From Coprobacillus sp. CAG:698 (GTDB taxonomy: Bacteria; Bacillota_I; Bacilli_A; ML615J-28; CAG-698): a DNA stretch of 64,000 nt. A program made the translations under genes and the position numbers. Positions 17,382 to 25,708 of this stretch are shown piece by piece. Position 1 is the first letter of the stretch, and each line of letters begins with the position of its first letter. The stretch lies in contig HF988734.1 in the NCBI GenBank assembly GCA_000431235.1, forward strand, positions 286,513-350,512. Direction: 5' to 3'. The notes under the pieces are model-generated. The model saw only the letters and a list, made by a program, of their open reading frames with translations, was not told the DNA's origin and did no database searches.

Positions 17382-17471
17382 GAAAAAAGTGTATGCTTTT
17401 CGTGCATACAAAAACTCGATATACAGAATAATTATTTTTTGATATACTTTTAGTACAAGGAGTTGAATAGC

Positions 17472-18707
17472 GTGTTTGAACTTAAAACCAATGAAGAAAT
17501 AGGTGCTTATTTAAAGAAGTTGATTTTATCAAAGTATCTATCTTGTAGGCAATTCTGTGTTGCTTATATTGATTTAACGTATGACTTTTCGGATGATCCA
17601 CAAGATTTACGTAGTGATGAGATAAAAAAGCTTACAAATAGGCTCTCACAAATCTTAAAAGGCAAAAAAGGTATTCAAACTTACGACTTGCCAATTTTCT
17701 CTGAACTATTAGGTGTATCATGCGAACAAATGCTTTCTGCAGGGGCGGTTTGCAAGCCTATCACTAATAGAAGAACCAACTACAACATTGCGTTTTCAAC
17801 CGATGAACGTGATTGGATTGAATATATAAATCGTGAGGATTGTATTGCTTCTTATGCAGATGAATTTGGTAAAACAGTCGTGGACTACGCTATCGAATTT
17901 AAGAACTATGGTTTTATCAGGTTTTTAATTAAGAACGGCTATATTACTTTAATCTCTGATGACAAGTGCTTGGCTGGTTTTAACTTTGGAGCAAATACCT
18001 CATTAAAAGTTAGACCTTATGAAGCTAGAACATTTGAAAACGAACTTTATGAAAATAAAATTCTAAGAACTCAAATAATAGCATTAGCTCTTGAACATGG
18101 CGATTATGCTGTGCTGGATGAGATGAGAGCGAGAGAGTTTCCTCCTCAACTAACAATGTTCAAAAACAACGTTCATGGAGTCAAGTTTATAGAGTATTAT
18201 GACGAACAATATATTGAAGCCATTTTACATTCTAAATCAAAGGTTATTCAATATTTCTGCGAAGAATACTATGTAAAATCACACTGGCAGAATGAAGAGT
18301 TTTTGTGGATGTTTCCGTTCATGGGCGAGCTGATTGTTAAGGCTGTAAAAGCGAATAGCATCAAAGCAATAACACTATTAGATGCAGCAATTAAGCATAA
18401 CGAAGAAACCTATAATAACTTGAAAAAGTCTATTCTTTATGTGGCTAAACGCAAAAAAGAAGATTTCCGTAGGAACATAGGCTTCCAAGAAGTGATTGCT
18501 GATGTTCTTCGTGATTATCATATCTCCGAAGAGAAAAATGTAATTTGCTTCTGGTGTTATATCTTTAAAGAAACTCATCAAGTTGTAACAAATGTCATAT
18601 TCGCTGATGTTCAATCAAAGAAGCCAGAAATACAAAGCAGAATTGATAGACTTAACGAATTATATTCTCAAATTATAAACATTAAAGACCATTTGATTAA
18701 ACAATAA
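17472..18707 (+). CDS. HTH plus ankyrin-like repeat protein
   Basis: This protein of about 411 residues starts at GTG 17472, 9 bases after AAGGAG; an upstream in-frame TTG overlaps that site. The first 95 residues look like a helix-turn-helix-like domain (QFCVAYIDLTYDF to LPIFSELLGVSCEQML). The middle resembles degenerate ankyrin-type helical pairs (GKTVVDYAIEFKNYGFIRFL, IIALALEHGDYAVLDEM). No catalytic motif is seen. It is followed after 33 bases by an HNH gene. Such proteins occur in prophage and plasmid accessory regions, with unknown function. Confidence 0.55.
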   Translation: MFELKTNEEIGAYLKKLILSKYLSCRQFCVAYIDLTYDFSDDPQDLRSDEIKKLTNRLSQILKGKKGIQTYDLPIFSELLGVSCEQMLSAGAVCKPITNRRTNYNIAFSTDERDWIEYINREDCIASYADEFGKTVVDYAIEFKNYGFIRFLIKNGYITLISDDKCLAGFNFGANTSLKVRPYEARTFENELYENKILRTQIIALALEHGDYAVLDEMRAREFPPQLTMFKNNVHGVKFIEYYDEQYIEAILHSKSKVIQYFCEEYYVKSHWQNEEFLWMFPFMGELIVKAVKANSIKAITLLDAAIKHNEETYNNLKKSILYVAKRKKEDFRRNIGFQEVIADVLRDYHISEEKNVICFWCYIFKETHQVVTNVIFADVQSKKPEIQSRIDRLNELYSQIINIKDHLIKQ

Positions 18708-18740
18708 TTGCTCCTTGAATATTCAAAGGAGGTAATCAAA

Positions 18741-19055
18741 ATGTCAAAGTACAATACCATCGAGGTATGGAATAAATTTTACGGAAAAAAAACTGAAGTA
18801 TATGATTATGCAGGGAGATTGATGAAGAAGTCTGCTTGTGGAAATCCACGTAGTCAGTTCTTTCCTACAATTGATCACATTCGTCCTCTTTCCAAAGGTG
18901 GAAGTGATATCCTGGAAAATATTATAATTTGCCATCGTGATACCAATGAAGAGAAAGCTAATTCATTTCCTCATTGGAAGGCAAACAGAACAAGGTATTT
19001 AGCCATCCGCATTAGAGGAACAAGAAATGAATATGAAATATACGAACAAGAATAA
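18741..19055 (+). CDS. HNH endonuclease-like protein
   Basis: This protein of about 104 residues has an HNH core (TIDHIRPLSKGGSDILENII then CHRDTNEEKAN) with the His pair and Asn in place. It lacks the usual CxxC pairs before the His motif. AAAGGAGG precedes the ATG at 18741. Cargo or homing-type nuclease of the element is likely; the target is unknown. Confidence 0.75.
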   Translation: MSKYNTIEVWNKFYGKKTEVYDYAGRLMKKSACGNPRSQFFPTIDHIRPLSKGGSDILENIIICHRDTNEEKANSFPHWKANRTRYLAIRIRGTRNEYEIYEQE

Positions 19056-19091
19056 AAATAACTTTTGCTAAAACATATTCTAATTAAATTT

Positions 19092-19123
19092 GAGCTATAG
19101 CTTAATCGCTATGGCTCTTTTTT
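19092..19123 (+). terminator. Terminator of the HNH gene
   Basis: GAGCTATAGC pairs with GCTATGGCTC, followed by TTTTTT. Confidence 0.8.
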
Positions 19124-19591
19124 ATGTCTAAATTCCAATAATTTTTTCCAATTTTTTTACATTTGCCTTCTTAAAAACTCTCTCCTTTTGAAAGGATAAA
19201 ACCTTTTAAAGGTTGGTGATTTCTATGATTAGTAAAAAACAAAGAATAATCGAATTAAGAAATAACATTTAAATTTACAAACATGAAAGAAATAACGATA
19301 GCAGCCGAGTAAAAAGACTGTTCTTTTTTTGCTTAAAATAGGGGTGTCAAAGTAATCGTTCTAACACTTAGGGGTGTCGTTTGTATCAAAATACTTCGAC
19401 AAACACATTAAAGTAAATCGATAAGTTTTCTAGTAAGACTTATTTTTTATGCAAAGATGAAACATTTAAATTTAAACACTAGGGGAGACTTGCCACGTGT
19501 TCGAACCATTCTCCTATGAGACTTGAACCAATAAGAGATAATTGTGGAAATAAATTTAGAAAAGTAGTATAATATATTTGAAAATATAAAA
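19124..19591. other. Gene-poor stretch
   Basis: No convincing gene is present. It holds the right inverted repeat (19340), a further AGGGGTGTC copy at 19370, and a GGGGAGA/TCTCCTA hairpin near 19483-19520. Base composition is like the surrounding island. Confidence 0.5.
19340..19367 (+). repeat. Right copy of the imperfect inverted repeat
   Basis: AGGGGTGTCAAAGTAATCG followed by TTCTAACAC mirrors the copy at 16740-16766. Together they flank the lysis remnants, the ankyrin-like gene and the HNH gene. A second AGGGGTGTC begins 30 bases on, at 19370. Confidence 0.6.
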
Positions 19592-19700
19592 CTTTTTATC
19601 AACTTATGTCACGTGCGTTTACACTTTTGTCTTGAAAATTTAGTCAAAATACATCGAGACATTTGGTAAATGTGAACCTAGGACAGCACGATAAAAAGTC
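19592..19700 (+). ncRNA. Possible structured RNA ahead of the helicase gene
   Basis: Several stems nest in order: ACTTTTTATC (19592) with GATAAAAAGT (19691), GTGC with GCAC, GTTtaCAC with GTGAAC, and TGTCT with AGACA. A TATAAT box lies at 19569-19574. The region has no reading frame and ends about 90 bases before the helicase ATG. No known riboswitch consensus is recognised, and no T-run follows, so it could be a leader element or chance pairing. Confidence 0.35.
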
Positions 19701-19789
19701 TGTGATGAGATAACTTTAATGTTTCGAACATATATGATTGTATTATAAAATTACAATAAAAATATATTTATTGATTAGAGGAAGTTTAT

Positions 19790-21540
19790 ATGGAAAGTAT
19801 TTTAAACAAATTGTTAGAACAAAACAGAAAAATTGAACGAGATATAAGTCGTTTAGGGACTTTAGAAGATGGAGAAATTTGCTCAGAAGTTATATCTAAA
19901 CTTAGAACATTCGTTGAACATGTTTCAGCATATCATTATACAGTTTCCAATGCATTATCTAGTGTTGTTACACAAGGAAATATTGAAGCTGGAATCGCAT
20001 ATGTTTATAGGGATAAAAGCTTAAGATTTATAAAAGATTTGCATAAATTCCTTCAGGCATGTGCTTCACATTATGTTGTTTCAGAAATTACATCTCCACG
20101 ATTAATTCAAAAATATATTCCCTATTTATTTGAGATTAAAAAATGGATGAAACAAAAGTACAAAGTAGATGTGATTGTAAATTTGTGTGAATTATCAAAA
20201 CTACATGATACTAATTTAAATAACTATTATTTGTGTATTAGTAAAAGCATGAATAAATTAATTTACAAGCATAGTCCTGTTCCGAAAGATAGATATTATG
20301 TTTATTCATGTCATCCTATTTATGTTGATGATAGATTGATTTATGAAATAACATTAGGTATGGCTAGTGATTATGCAAGTAAATTTAATCGTTTTATTGT
20401 TTTTTCTAGTGAGTCAATTCAAACAAATTATTCAATACGATGTGAATTTGTTGATAAAAAAATAAATTTGTTAAAAAATAGTACAAAGATCAGAATTGTT
20501 CAAGACTGGTGTGTTTCGATTAGACCTTGTGAATTTAATAATTTAGGGAAAATACTGGGTATTAATGAGAATATTTTGTCATCATCATTGGAGTATAATA
20601 GATTAATGTCATATATGATAGAACATAAAACAAATTTATCAGAAATTATAATGTTACCACAAAAGGAATATGAAAGCATTAAAGAAGAAGTATTATTAAG
20701 AACAAAAGAAATTCATATATATAATATTATTGATAAAGCAAGGAAAATAGCTAATTCTATGTATTCAGAAAGAAATTTGATCAGATATTTAGCATATAAT
20801 CTTAATAATAAAATTATTAAGGATCAAAGTTATAAGTCTGCAAATAATATTGGCCTCTATGTTAATAGTCACATTCGCCCATTTTGTTCATTGCCTTTTG
20901 CAATGTCTTTATGTAATCATAATACTTCATTAATAGACCTAATTGAGATATTTGGTAAGCCAATTGATTATGAACTTGTTTATAGAAAAATAAAAAAAAA
21001 ACTGAAAATGAAAATATTTTATATCATAAATTAGAAGAATTATTTGAAGAAGATTTGGATGATGTAAAGAAAAAGATTGAACTTATAAATAATGAATTAT
21101 ATTGGAGCCCAGAAAGTAAGATTGAAAATATTGGAGAATTATATTATATAAAAGAATATGAAAATACAACTGTTTCTATTCTTGATAGTTTAATAAAACT
21201 TTCTGAGGATGGTATAGTTGGTTATTCAGAATTCACTGAAAACATGATTAATAAATATCATATAAACATTGATTCTGCTGAAAAGAAAAATGTATTGCTC
21301 CATCTTTTTGAAAATACAAAAGTTGCATGTATATACGGTCCTGCAGGCACAGGGAAAAGTTTTTTGGCTAGATTAATTTCTGATATATATAAAGATTATA
21401 AAAAAGTATATATTTCAAATACTAACACAGCTGTAAATAATTTATATAAAAAAGTTGGTGGAGATATACAGGATTTTATGACTATTAAAAAATATTTAAA
21501 TAATATACCCAGTAGTTATTTGCTTTTTATATGGACATAA
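19790..21540 (+). pseudogene. Large ATPase/helicase, frameshifted and truncated
   Basis: The ATG at 19790 follows GAGGAAG and opens 400 residues of unrecognised, mostly helical sequence. A run of ten A at 20992-21001 shifts the frame; the continuation (ILYHKLEELFEEDLDD) leads to a Walker A motif VACIYGPAGTGKSFLARL and the start of a superfamily 1-type helicase domain (ISNTNTAVNNLYKK). It breaks off at 21540 without Walker B or helicase motifs, shortly before a group II intron remnant. Full relatives would be expected to exceed 1000 residues. It was probably a defence or recombination helicase. Confidence 0.7.
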
Positions 21541-21552
21541 TATAGTAAACTA

Positions 21553-21583
21553 ATGGGGCTGTAAAAAAATAAGCCCCATTTAT
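21553..21583 (+). terminator. Hairpin with T-rich tail
   Basis: ATGGGGCT pairs with AGCCCCAT around an A-rich loop, followed by TTTATAT. It lies between the truncated helicase and the intron remnant. Confidence 0.6.
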
Positions 21584-21587
21584 ATCT

Positions 21588-21665
21588 ATAGAAGAATATT
21601 ATACCAAACATTTGATTAAAGCATATCAAACCGCCGTATACGGAACCGTACGTACGGTGGTGTGA
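21588..21665 (+). pseudogene. C-terminal remnant of a group II intron reverse transcriptase
   Basis: The frame reads EEYYTKHLIKAYQTAVYG and TVRTVV before a TGA. That ending is characteristic of group IIC-type maturase/reverse transcriptases, whose last codons overlap intron domain V. Everything upstream of this tail is missing. Confidence 0.65.
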
Positions 21666-21717
21666 GAGGTCGAAAATGAATAATTATAAATAGTTATTTA
21701 TTTTCTCTTACTCGATT
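21631..21717 (+). mobile_element. 3' end of a group II intron (domains V and VI)
   Basis: CCGCCGTA and TACGGTGG pair, with an upper stem TACG/CGTA, a GAAC-type loop and a two-base bulge: the shape of catalytic domain V, with a CGC triad as in bacterial class C introns. Domain VI follows: GAGAG and AAAATGAATAA pair with TTATTTATTTT and CTCTT, and the intron end CTTACTCGAT fits the class C boundary. The 3' exon begins TTGCAGATAGG, the same place that in copies A and C follows a terminator, and class C introns insert just after terminator stems. The 5' part of the intron is absent. Confidence 0.7.
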
Positions 21718-21719
21718 AT

Positions 21720-21806
21720 TTGCAGATAGGAAGCCTTTATCCTTTTCGCCAGCAACGTTCAGAGCCTTGTAGAAGTGCCAAACGGCATTTTCACGAGATT
21801 TTTTTC
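21720..21806 (+). ncRNA. Conserved leader hairpin RNA, copy B
   Basis: It begins TTGCAGATAGGAAGCC and is close to copy A at 3064. The terminal hairpin (21766-21797) pairs CTTGT with ACGAG and AGTGCC with GGCATT around AAAC, followed by ATTTTTTT. Compared with copy A, paired bases change together or by G-T exchange. One ACGGAACGA motif follows at 21822. It precedes a broken XRE gene. Confidence 0.5.
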
Positions 21807-21976
21807 TTTTTATATATTGCTACGGAACGAGAGATTTGTTATAAAAATTTGTTGATAAAAAGCGTTTGAGAAAAATATGAAAATATTTTGGACTAATATT
21901 GTCGAATAATAGACAATTTGAGAAAAAAGTGATATAATTTAGATAAATTTTTGATATTCCTATAGGAGGATAATCT

Positions 21977-22159
21977 ATGGATTATAAAGTAATGATAAAA
22001 ATGTTAAGGAATAGAATGATTTTAACACAGTCAGAATTTGCAAAAGAATTAGATGTTTCTATTGCTTCTGTAGCAAAATGGGAAACTGGTAAAATGAACT
22101 GACAGTGAAAGTTGCAATCGTTGTTTGAAAAATACAATATAGAAGTGGAGGAAAAATAA
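21977..22159 (+). pseudogene. XRE-family regulator, broken
   Basis: AGGAGG precedes the ATG. The helix-turn-helix (MILTQSEFAKELDVSIASVA, KWETGK) is intact, but a TGA and a second TGA interrupt the frame near 22100, after which KLQSLFEKYNIEVEEK ends the gene. It stands where copy A has the intact controller of the restriction operon. Confidence 0.75.
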
Positions 22160-22161
22160 AA

Positions 22162-22407
22162 ATGCCAAATAATAGTGCACTAAGATCTGCTGATAGAAAT
22201 AAAAATGACGAGTTTTATATCAAATTAGCAGACGTTGAATTAGAACCAAAAAATTATAAGAAATATTTCAAGGACAAAATTGATGAAATGGAAGGAGACC
22301 ATATTGCTCCTTGGCATTTAGGTAAAAAAACAGATGAAGCTAATTTACAAATGTTTTATAAGGATTGCAATCGAAAAAAGGTGGATATTAATGGCTTCTA
22401 TACATAA
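22162..22407 (+). pseudogene. Internally deleted EcoRI-type adenine methylase-HNH gene
   Basis: The 81-residue product joins two ends of a longer protein. Residues 1-38 (NNSALRSADRNKNDEFYIKL) match the start of EcoRI-family adenine methylases. Residues 40-75 (EMEGDHIAPWHLGKK, NLQMFYKDCNRKK) match the HNH module that closes such proteins in gut bacteria. The methylase core is missing. The junction is in frame, so a short protein could still be made, but neither methylation nor a full HNH site is likely. Confidence 0.6.
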
Positions 22408-23275
22408 TGTAAGAGTTAGAAATGGTTTCTCTGATAGAAACTCTATAAAACCTATATCTAAAATTATGCAAGTAGATAGTTTAGATGATGACACTAGAAT
22501 AGTTTTATTTAATACTCTTAGCAATGTCTTAAATCATCAAATAAATATCTCTAGATTTAACGAAGATACTCTTTGCAAAATCATGACTGAAAAGTTATTT
22601 AATGAGGTTTATTACGACAGATATTGTAATAAATTTGATTCTTTGATGGCCGATATTTTAGAAATGTTTAAGACTGAATCATATGATGTGATTTTAACGA
22701 TGATAGAGTTTATTTGTTCTATAGTCCATGAAACACGTGAAGATTTTAATAATCGCACTAACTATTGTTTTATTAACAAATATTATGATACATTCAAAGT
22801 AATGAATACTGCTTTTGAAGATGAGTATATTGGCTATAGATTTGTTGAGGATAAAATTGTAAAAATTACAAATGACAATGAAATAAAAGCAATAGAAGAA
22901 TCAGCTTCAACCCCATTTGATGAAGTAAATAAATCGATATCGAAATCAATTAGTTTCTTAACTGAAAGTTCCAATAAAGATTACAAAAATGCAATTAAAG
23001 AAGCTATTATAGCAGTCGAACAATTATTTAATATTATTCTTGAGACTAATGGATTAACTTTAGCTAATGCGTTAGGGCAAATTTGTAATAAAATTCATAT
23101 TGATATTAATTTAAAAGAAGCAATTAAGAATTTATATAAATATACTAATGAAGTTAACGGTATAAGACATGGAAATAATAAAAATTCTGATGAAATATCA
23201 TTTGATGAAGCCAAATATGTGTTATTAATATGTTCTGCAACTATCAATTATTTCTCAACTTTGAAAATTAATTGA
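22391..23275 (+). CDS. AbiJ-NTD4-like abortive infection protein
   Basis: Starting at ATG 22391, the protein has about 294 residues. Its N-terminal FSDRNSIKPISKIMQVDSLD DDTRIVLFNTL resembles the AbiJ_NTD4 domain. The C-terminal part (ALGQICNKIHID, NLYKYTNEVNGIRHG, YVLLICSATINYF) resembles the helical domain that follows it in AbiJ-type phage defence proteins. Proteins of this type are thought to act through a HEPN-like ribonuclease, but the catalytic pair is not certain here. The gene overlaps the end of the methylase remnant by 17 bases. Confidence 0.65.
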   Translation: MASIHNVRVRNGFSDRNSIKPISKIMQVDSLDDDTRIVLFNTLSNVLNHQINISRFNEDTLCKIMTEKLFNEVYYDRYCNKFDSLMADILEMFKTESYDVILTMIEFICSIVHETREDFNNRTNYCFINKYYDTFKVMNTAFEDEYIGYRFVEDKIVKITNDNEIKAIEESASTPFDEVNKSISKSISFLTESSNKDYKNAIKEAIIAVEQLFNIILETNGLTLANALGQICNKIHIDINLKEAIKNLYKYTNEVNGIRHGNNKNSDEISFDEAKYVLLICSATINYFSTLKIN

Positions 23276-23398
23276 TTATTTAAATGATAGTGTTTTGCTT
23301 CTAAGAAAGATGTCATTTAGCGGAAAGTGTATATGAAAGCAGAAAAATATAAATACTATTTAATATTGAATGAAAAGAGAATTTAATAGGTGAATTGT

Positions 23399-24583
23399 AT
23401 GATTATAAGTAAAACAGAACTAATAATAAATGATTCTATTAAATATATTGTTGTCGAAGATATCGACGAAAATTATATAAATTTATATGGCGTGGATAAA
23501 AATTTTACTTCTGTTGAAAATAAAATGAATTTATTATTTGCATATTTTCACCAAGAACTTAATCAACTATTTGATTTTATGAATTATAAAATAGGTGTAA
23601 ATTTTCATTATAATGCTGATAAAAGTAGAAAACTAATTGAAGTGATAAAAGCAATTACTTTTTTAAAACAAAAATTAGTTAAAAGTAAATTTAAATTTGA
23701 TATTGATAAAAAATATGAATTAAAAATGCAAAAATGTAGTGAATTTCTTTCTGAATATTCAGGCTCAAAAATACCGGAAGACACCGAAATTTTTTCAATT
23801 GAAAAATATGAGAAAATATTTATATTATCTAATAGTATACAAGTACCACAGTATGAAAATAGAATTACTGATTTAAAATATTTAGGTAATGGTGCATTTG
23901 CGATTTGTTATTGTTTTATTGATCCTTTTTTAAATATAAAATTATGTAAGAAAACTTTAAATGAAAAGAATGATCTTAAAGAAAAAGATTATCTAAGGTT
24001 TGAAAATGAGTTTTCTAAAATGAGAGAATTAAATAGTCCATATTTAGTTAAAGCATATTCAATTTCAGAAGACAAAAAATCATATATCATGGAATATTGT
24101 GATTATACATTAGATAGATTTATTAGCGTAAATAATACAAAAATAACTTTTTCACTTAGAAAGCAAATAGCATTACAATTTTTAAATGCATTAAAGTATT
24201 TATATTCAAAAAAAATATTACATAGGGATTTAAGTTATAGAAATATTTTGTTAAAGAAATATGATGACGTTTATGTTGTAAAATTGTCTGATTTTGGTCT
24301 TATAAAGGATGAATCAAATCATATAACTGATGATGATAGTAGCATTAAAGGTACATTTGTTGATCCTTGTTTAGATAAATTTTCAAATTATGATTTGATT
24401 AACGAAGTGTATTCTATAGGTTTTATGTTGGTATTTATCTTTACTGGAAAAAAGAATGTTGAAAAGTTGCCGGAAAATTATCAAATTTTTAAAGATAGAT
24501 TTATAACAACTGATTTGAATAAGAGAATTAATAATATTGATGAAATTATAAATGTTGTAAAACAAATAAATAATTTTAAATAA
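23399..24583 (+). CDS. Serine/threonine protein kinase
   Basis: The protein has about 394 residues. An N-terminal region of 155 residues has no recognised domain. The kinase domain follows, with glycine loop LGNGAFAICY (about 162-171), Lys in KLCKKT, catalytic HRDLSYRN (about 275) and DFGL (about 298). All key residues are present, so it should be active. There is no membrane segment, which sets it apart from PASTA-type housekeeping kinases. Stand-alone kinases in islands can act in phage defence (as with Stk2 of staphylococci); that role is inferred from context. ATG 23399 is preferred over GTG 23390. Confidence 0.85.
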   Translation: MIISKTELIINDSIKYIVVEDIDENYINLYGVDKNFTSVENKMNLLFAYFHQELNQLFDFMNYKIGVNFHYNADKSRKLIEVIKAITFLKQKLVKSKFKFDIDKKYELKMQKCSEFLSEYSGSKIPEDTEIFSIEKYEKIFILSNSIQVPQYENRITDLKYLGNGAFAICYCFIDPFLNIKLCKKTLNEKNDLKEKDYLRFENEFSKMRELNSPYLVKAYSISEDKKSYIMEYCDYTLDRFISVNNTKITFSLRKQIALQFLNALKYLYSKKILHRDLSYRNILLKKYDDVYVVKLSDFGLIKDESNHITDDDSSIKGTFVDPCLDKFSNYDLINEVYSIGFMLVFIFTGKKNVEKLPENYQIFKDRFITTDLNKRINNIDEIINVVKQINNFK

Positions 24584-24697
24584 GCACAGATTTGTTATAT
24601 AAAGTATCGAACATCGTAGCCTAGATAATGAACTACATAGTAGTGCTTAATACCACGTCAAAAGGCTAGTGCACATTCGGTCACGGAAGTAATTACA

Positions 24698-24724
24698 AAC
24701 CTCCTACTTTCTGGGAGGTTTTTT
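24698..24724 (+). terminator. Terminator downstream of the kinase gene
   Basis: AACCTCC pairs with GGGAGGTT, followed by TTTTCTTTTTT. Confidence 0.85.
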
Positions 24725-24733
24725 CTTTTTTAA

Positions 24734-24786
24734 CTGTATGCATTTTGAGCAAACTGTACGCATTTTTTCAAGGGGGTACGCAAATT
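24734..24786 (+). repeat. Three iterons with core TGTACGCATTT
   Basis: GTATGCATTTT, GTACGCATTTT and GTACGCAAATT begin at 24736, 24756 and 24776, exactly 20 bases apart. No intact gene lies within 900 bases downstream, so the array appears to have lost its partner gene. Confidence 0.7.
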
Positions 24787-24789
24787 GTA

Positions 24790-25660
24790 TCAATATAGGC
24801 AGTCTCACACAAAAGCAAAAATCGACGTATTCAAGTTATGTTAATGATTTATTTTTTTGTTTAAGAAAGGTGCTGATGAAATTATGATAAAATAATCAAG
24901 CAAGAAATTTAAAAAAGTTATAAACTTAAAAACGAAGTTTATTCTCTTATAAATTTAATAATATTAAACATATTTTTATTAAGGATAGTTTATTAAAGTT
25001 AGAACTGCCAACATAGGTCATTTAAAGTTTCATAAAGCAATTGTTAATAATAAGGTATATCTTTTATTCAATAGACAAGAATTCATTTACTACATGGATT
25101 TAAATATTTAAAACAAACTATATAATATAAAAGACTACGTTTAAAAATCAAAATAATAAAAAATCTGTACTATAATGTTTTTAGGAAAAAATTAAGTAAA
25201 TGAGTGAAAAAGTATTTATAACCTAAATATTACTTTTTCCTTTTTTTAAGAATAACTAAAAATGTGGAGATAAAGTAAAAAACTGGTATTTACATTAGAG
25301 TTAATATCAATTATCAAGCTTATGTTGGTTTTTGTTTACTGGATCAAAAAGAAAAACAATTAGTTTATGCGAGTTTAAAGGATATAATGTTTTTAAAGTT
25401 TATGAAAACATAAGAATAAATACTAAAAATATGGAAGAAAAGCTACAATTTCATAAAATGCTTGATTATTTGTAGTTGATCCAAATCTTTATATAGACAT
25501 AAATTTTACTTAAACATTGTTTTTAGTTTCCATTATAAAAAAGAGAGAACAAACCCTTTAAAATAAATGTTTTTATGTATAATAAATATGTTAGATTTCT
25601 TTCTTTGATCGAAAAATATAATCTAACATTTTTATTTTGAAAAAAATTATATATTATTAA
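24790..25660. other. Degenerate gene-poor stretch
   Basis: No intact gene is present. Short open pieces such as RTANIGHLKFHKAIVNNK (about 25003-25111) and INYQAYVGFCLLDQKEKQLV (about 25307-25380) look like worn coding DNA, without recognisable family. A hairpin with T-run lies at 25205-25247. Confidence 0.5.
25205..25247 (+). terminator. Hairpin with T-run in the degenerate stretch
   Basis: GAAAAAGTA pairs with TACTTTTTC, with inner pairing, followed by a C and seven T. Confidence 0.65.
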
Positions 25661-25708
25661 TGACTTTCCACAAAAAATTTGGTACAATATAAAATAGGAG
25701 GTAAAAAT

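Noticed and set aside
19483..19520. tRNA-like sequence with GTTCGAA
   Set aside because: Neither strand gives acceptor and anticodon stems, so the match to a T loop is chance.
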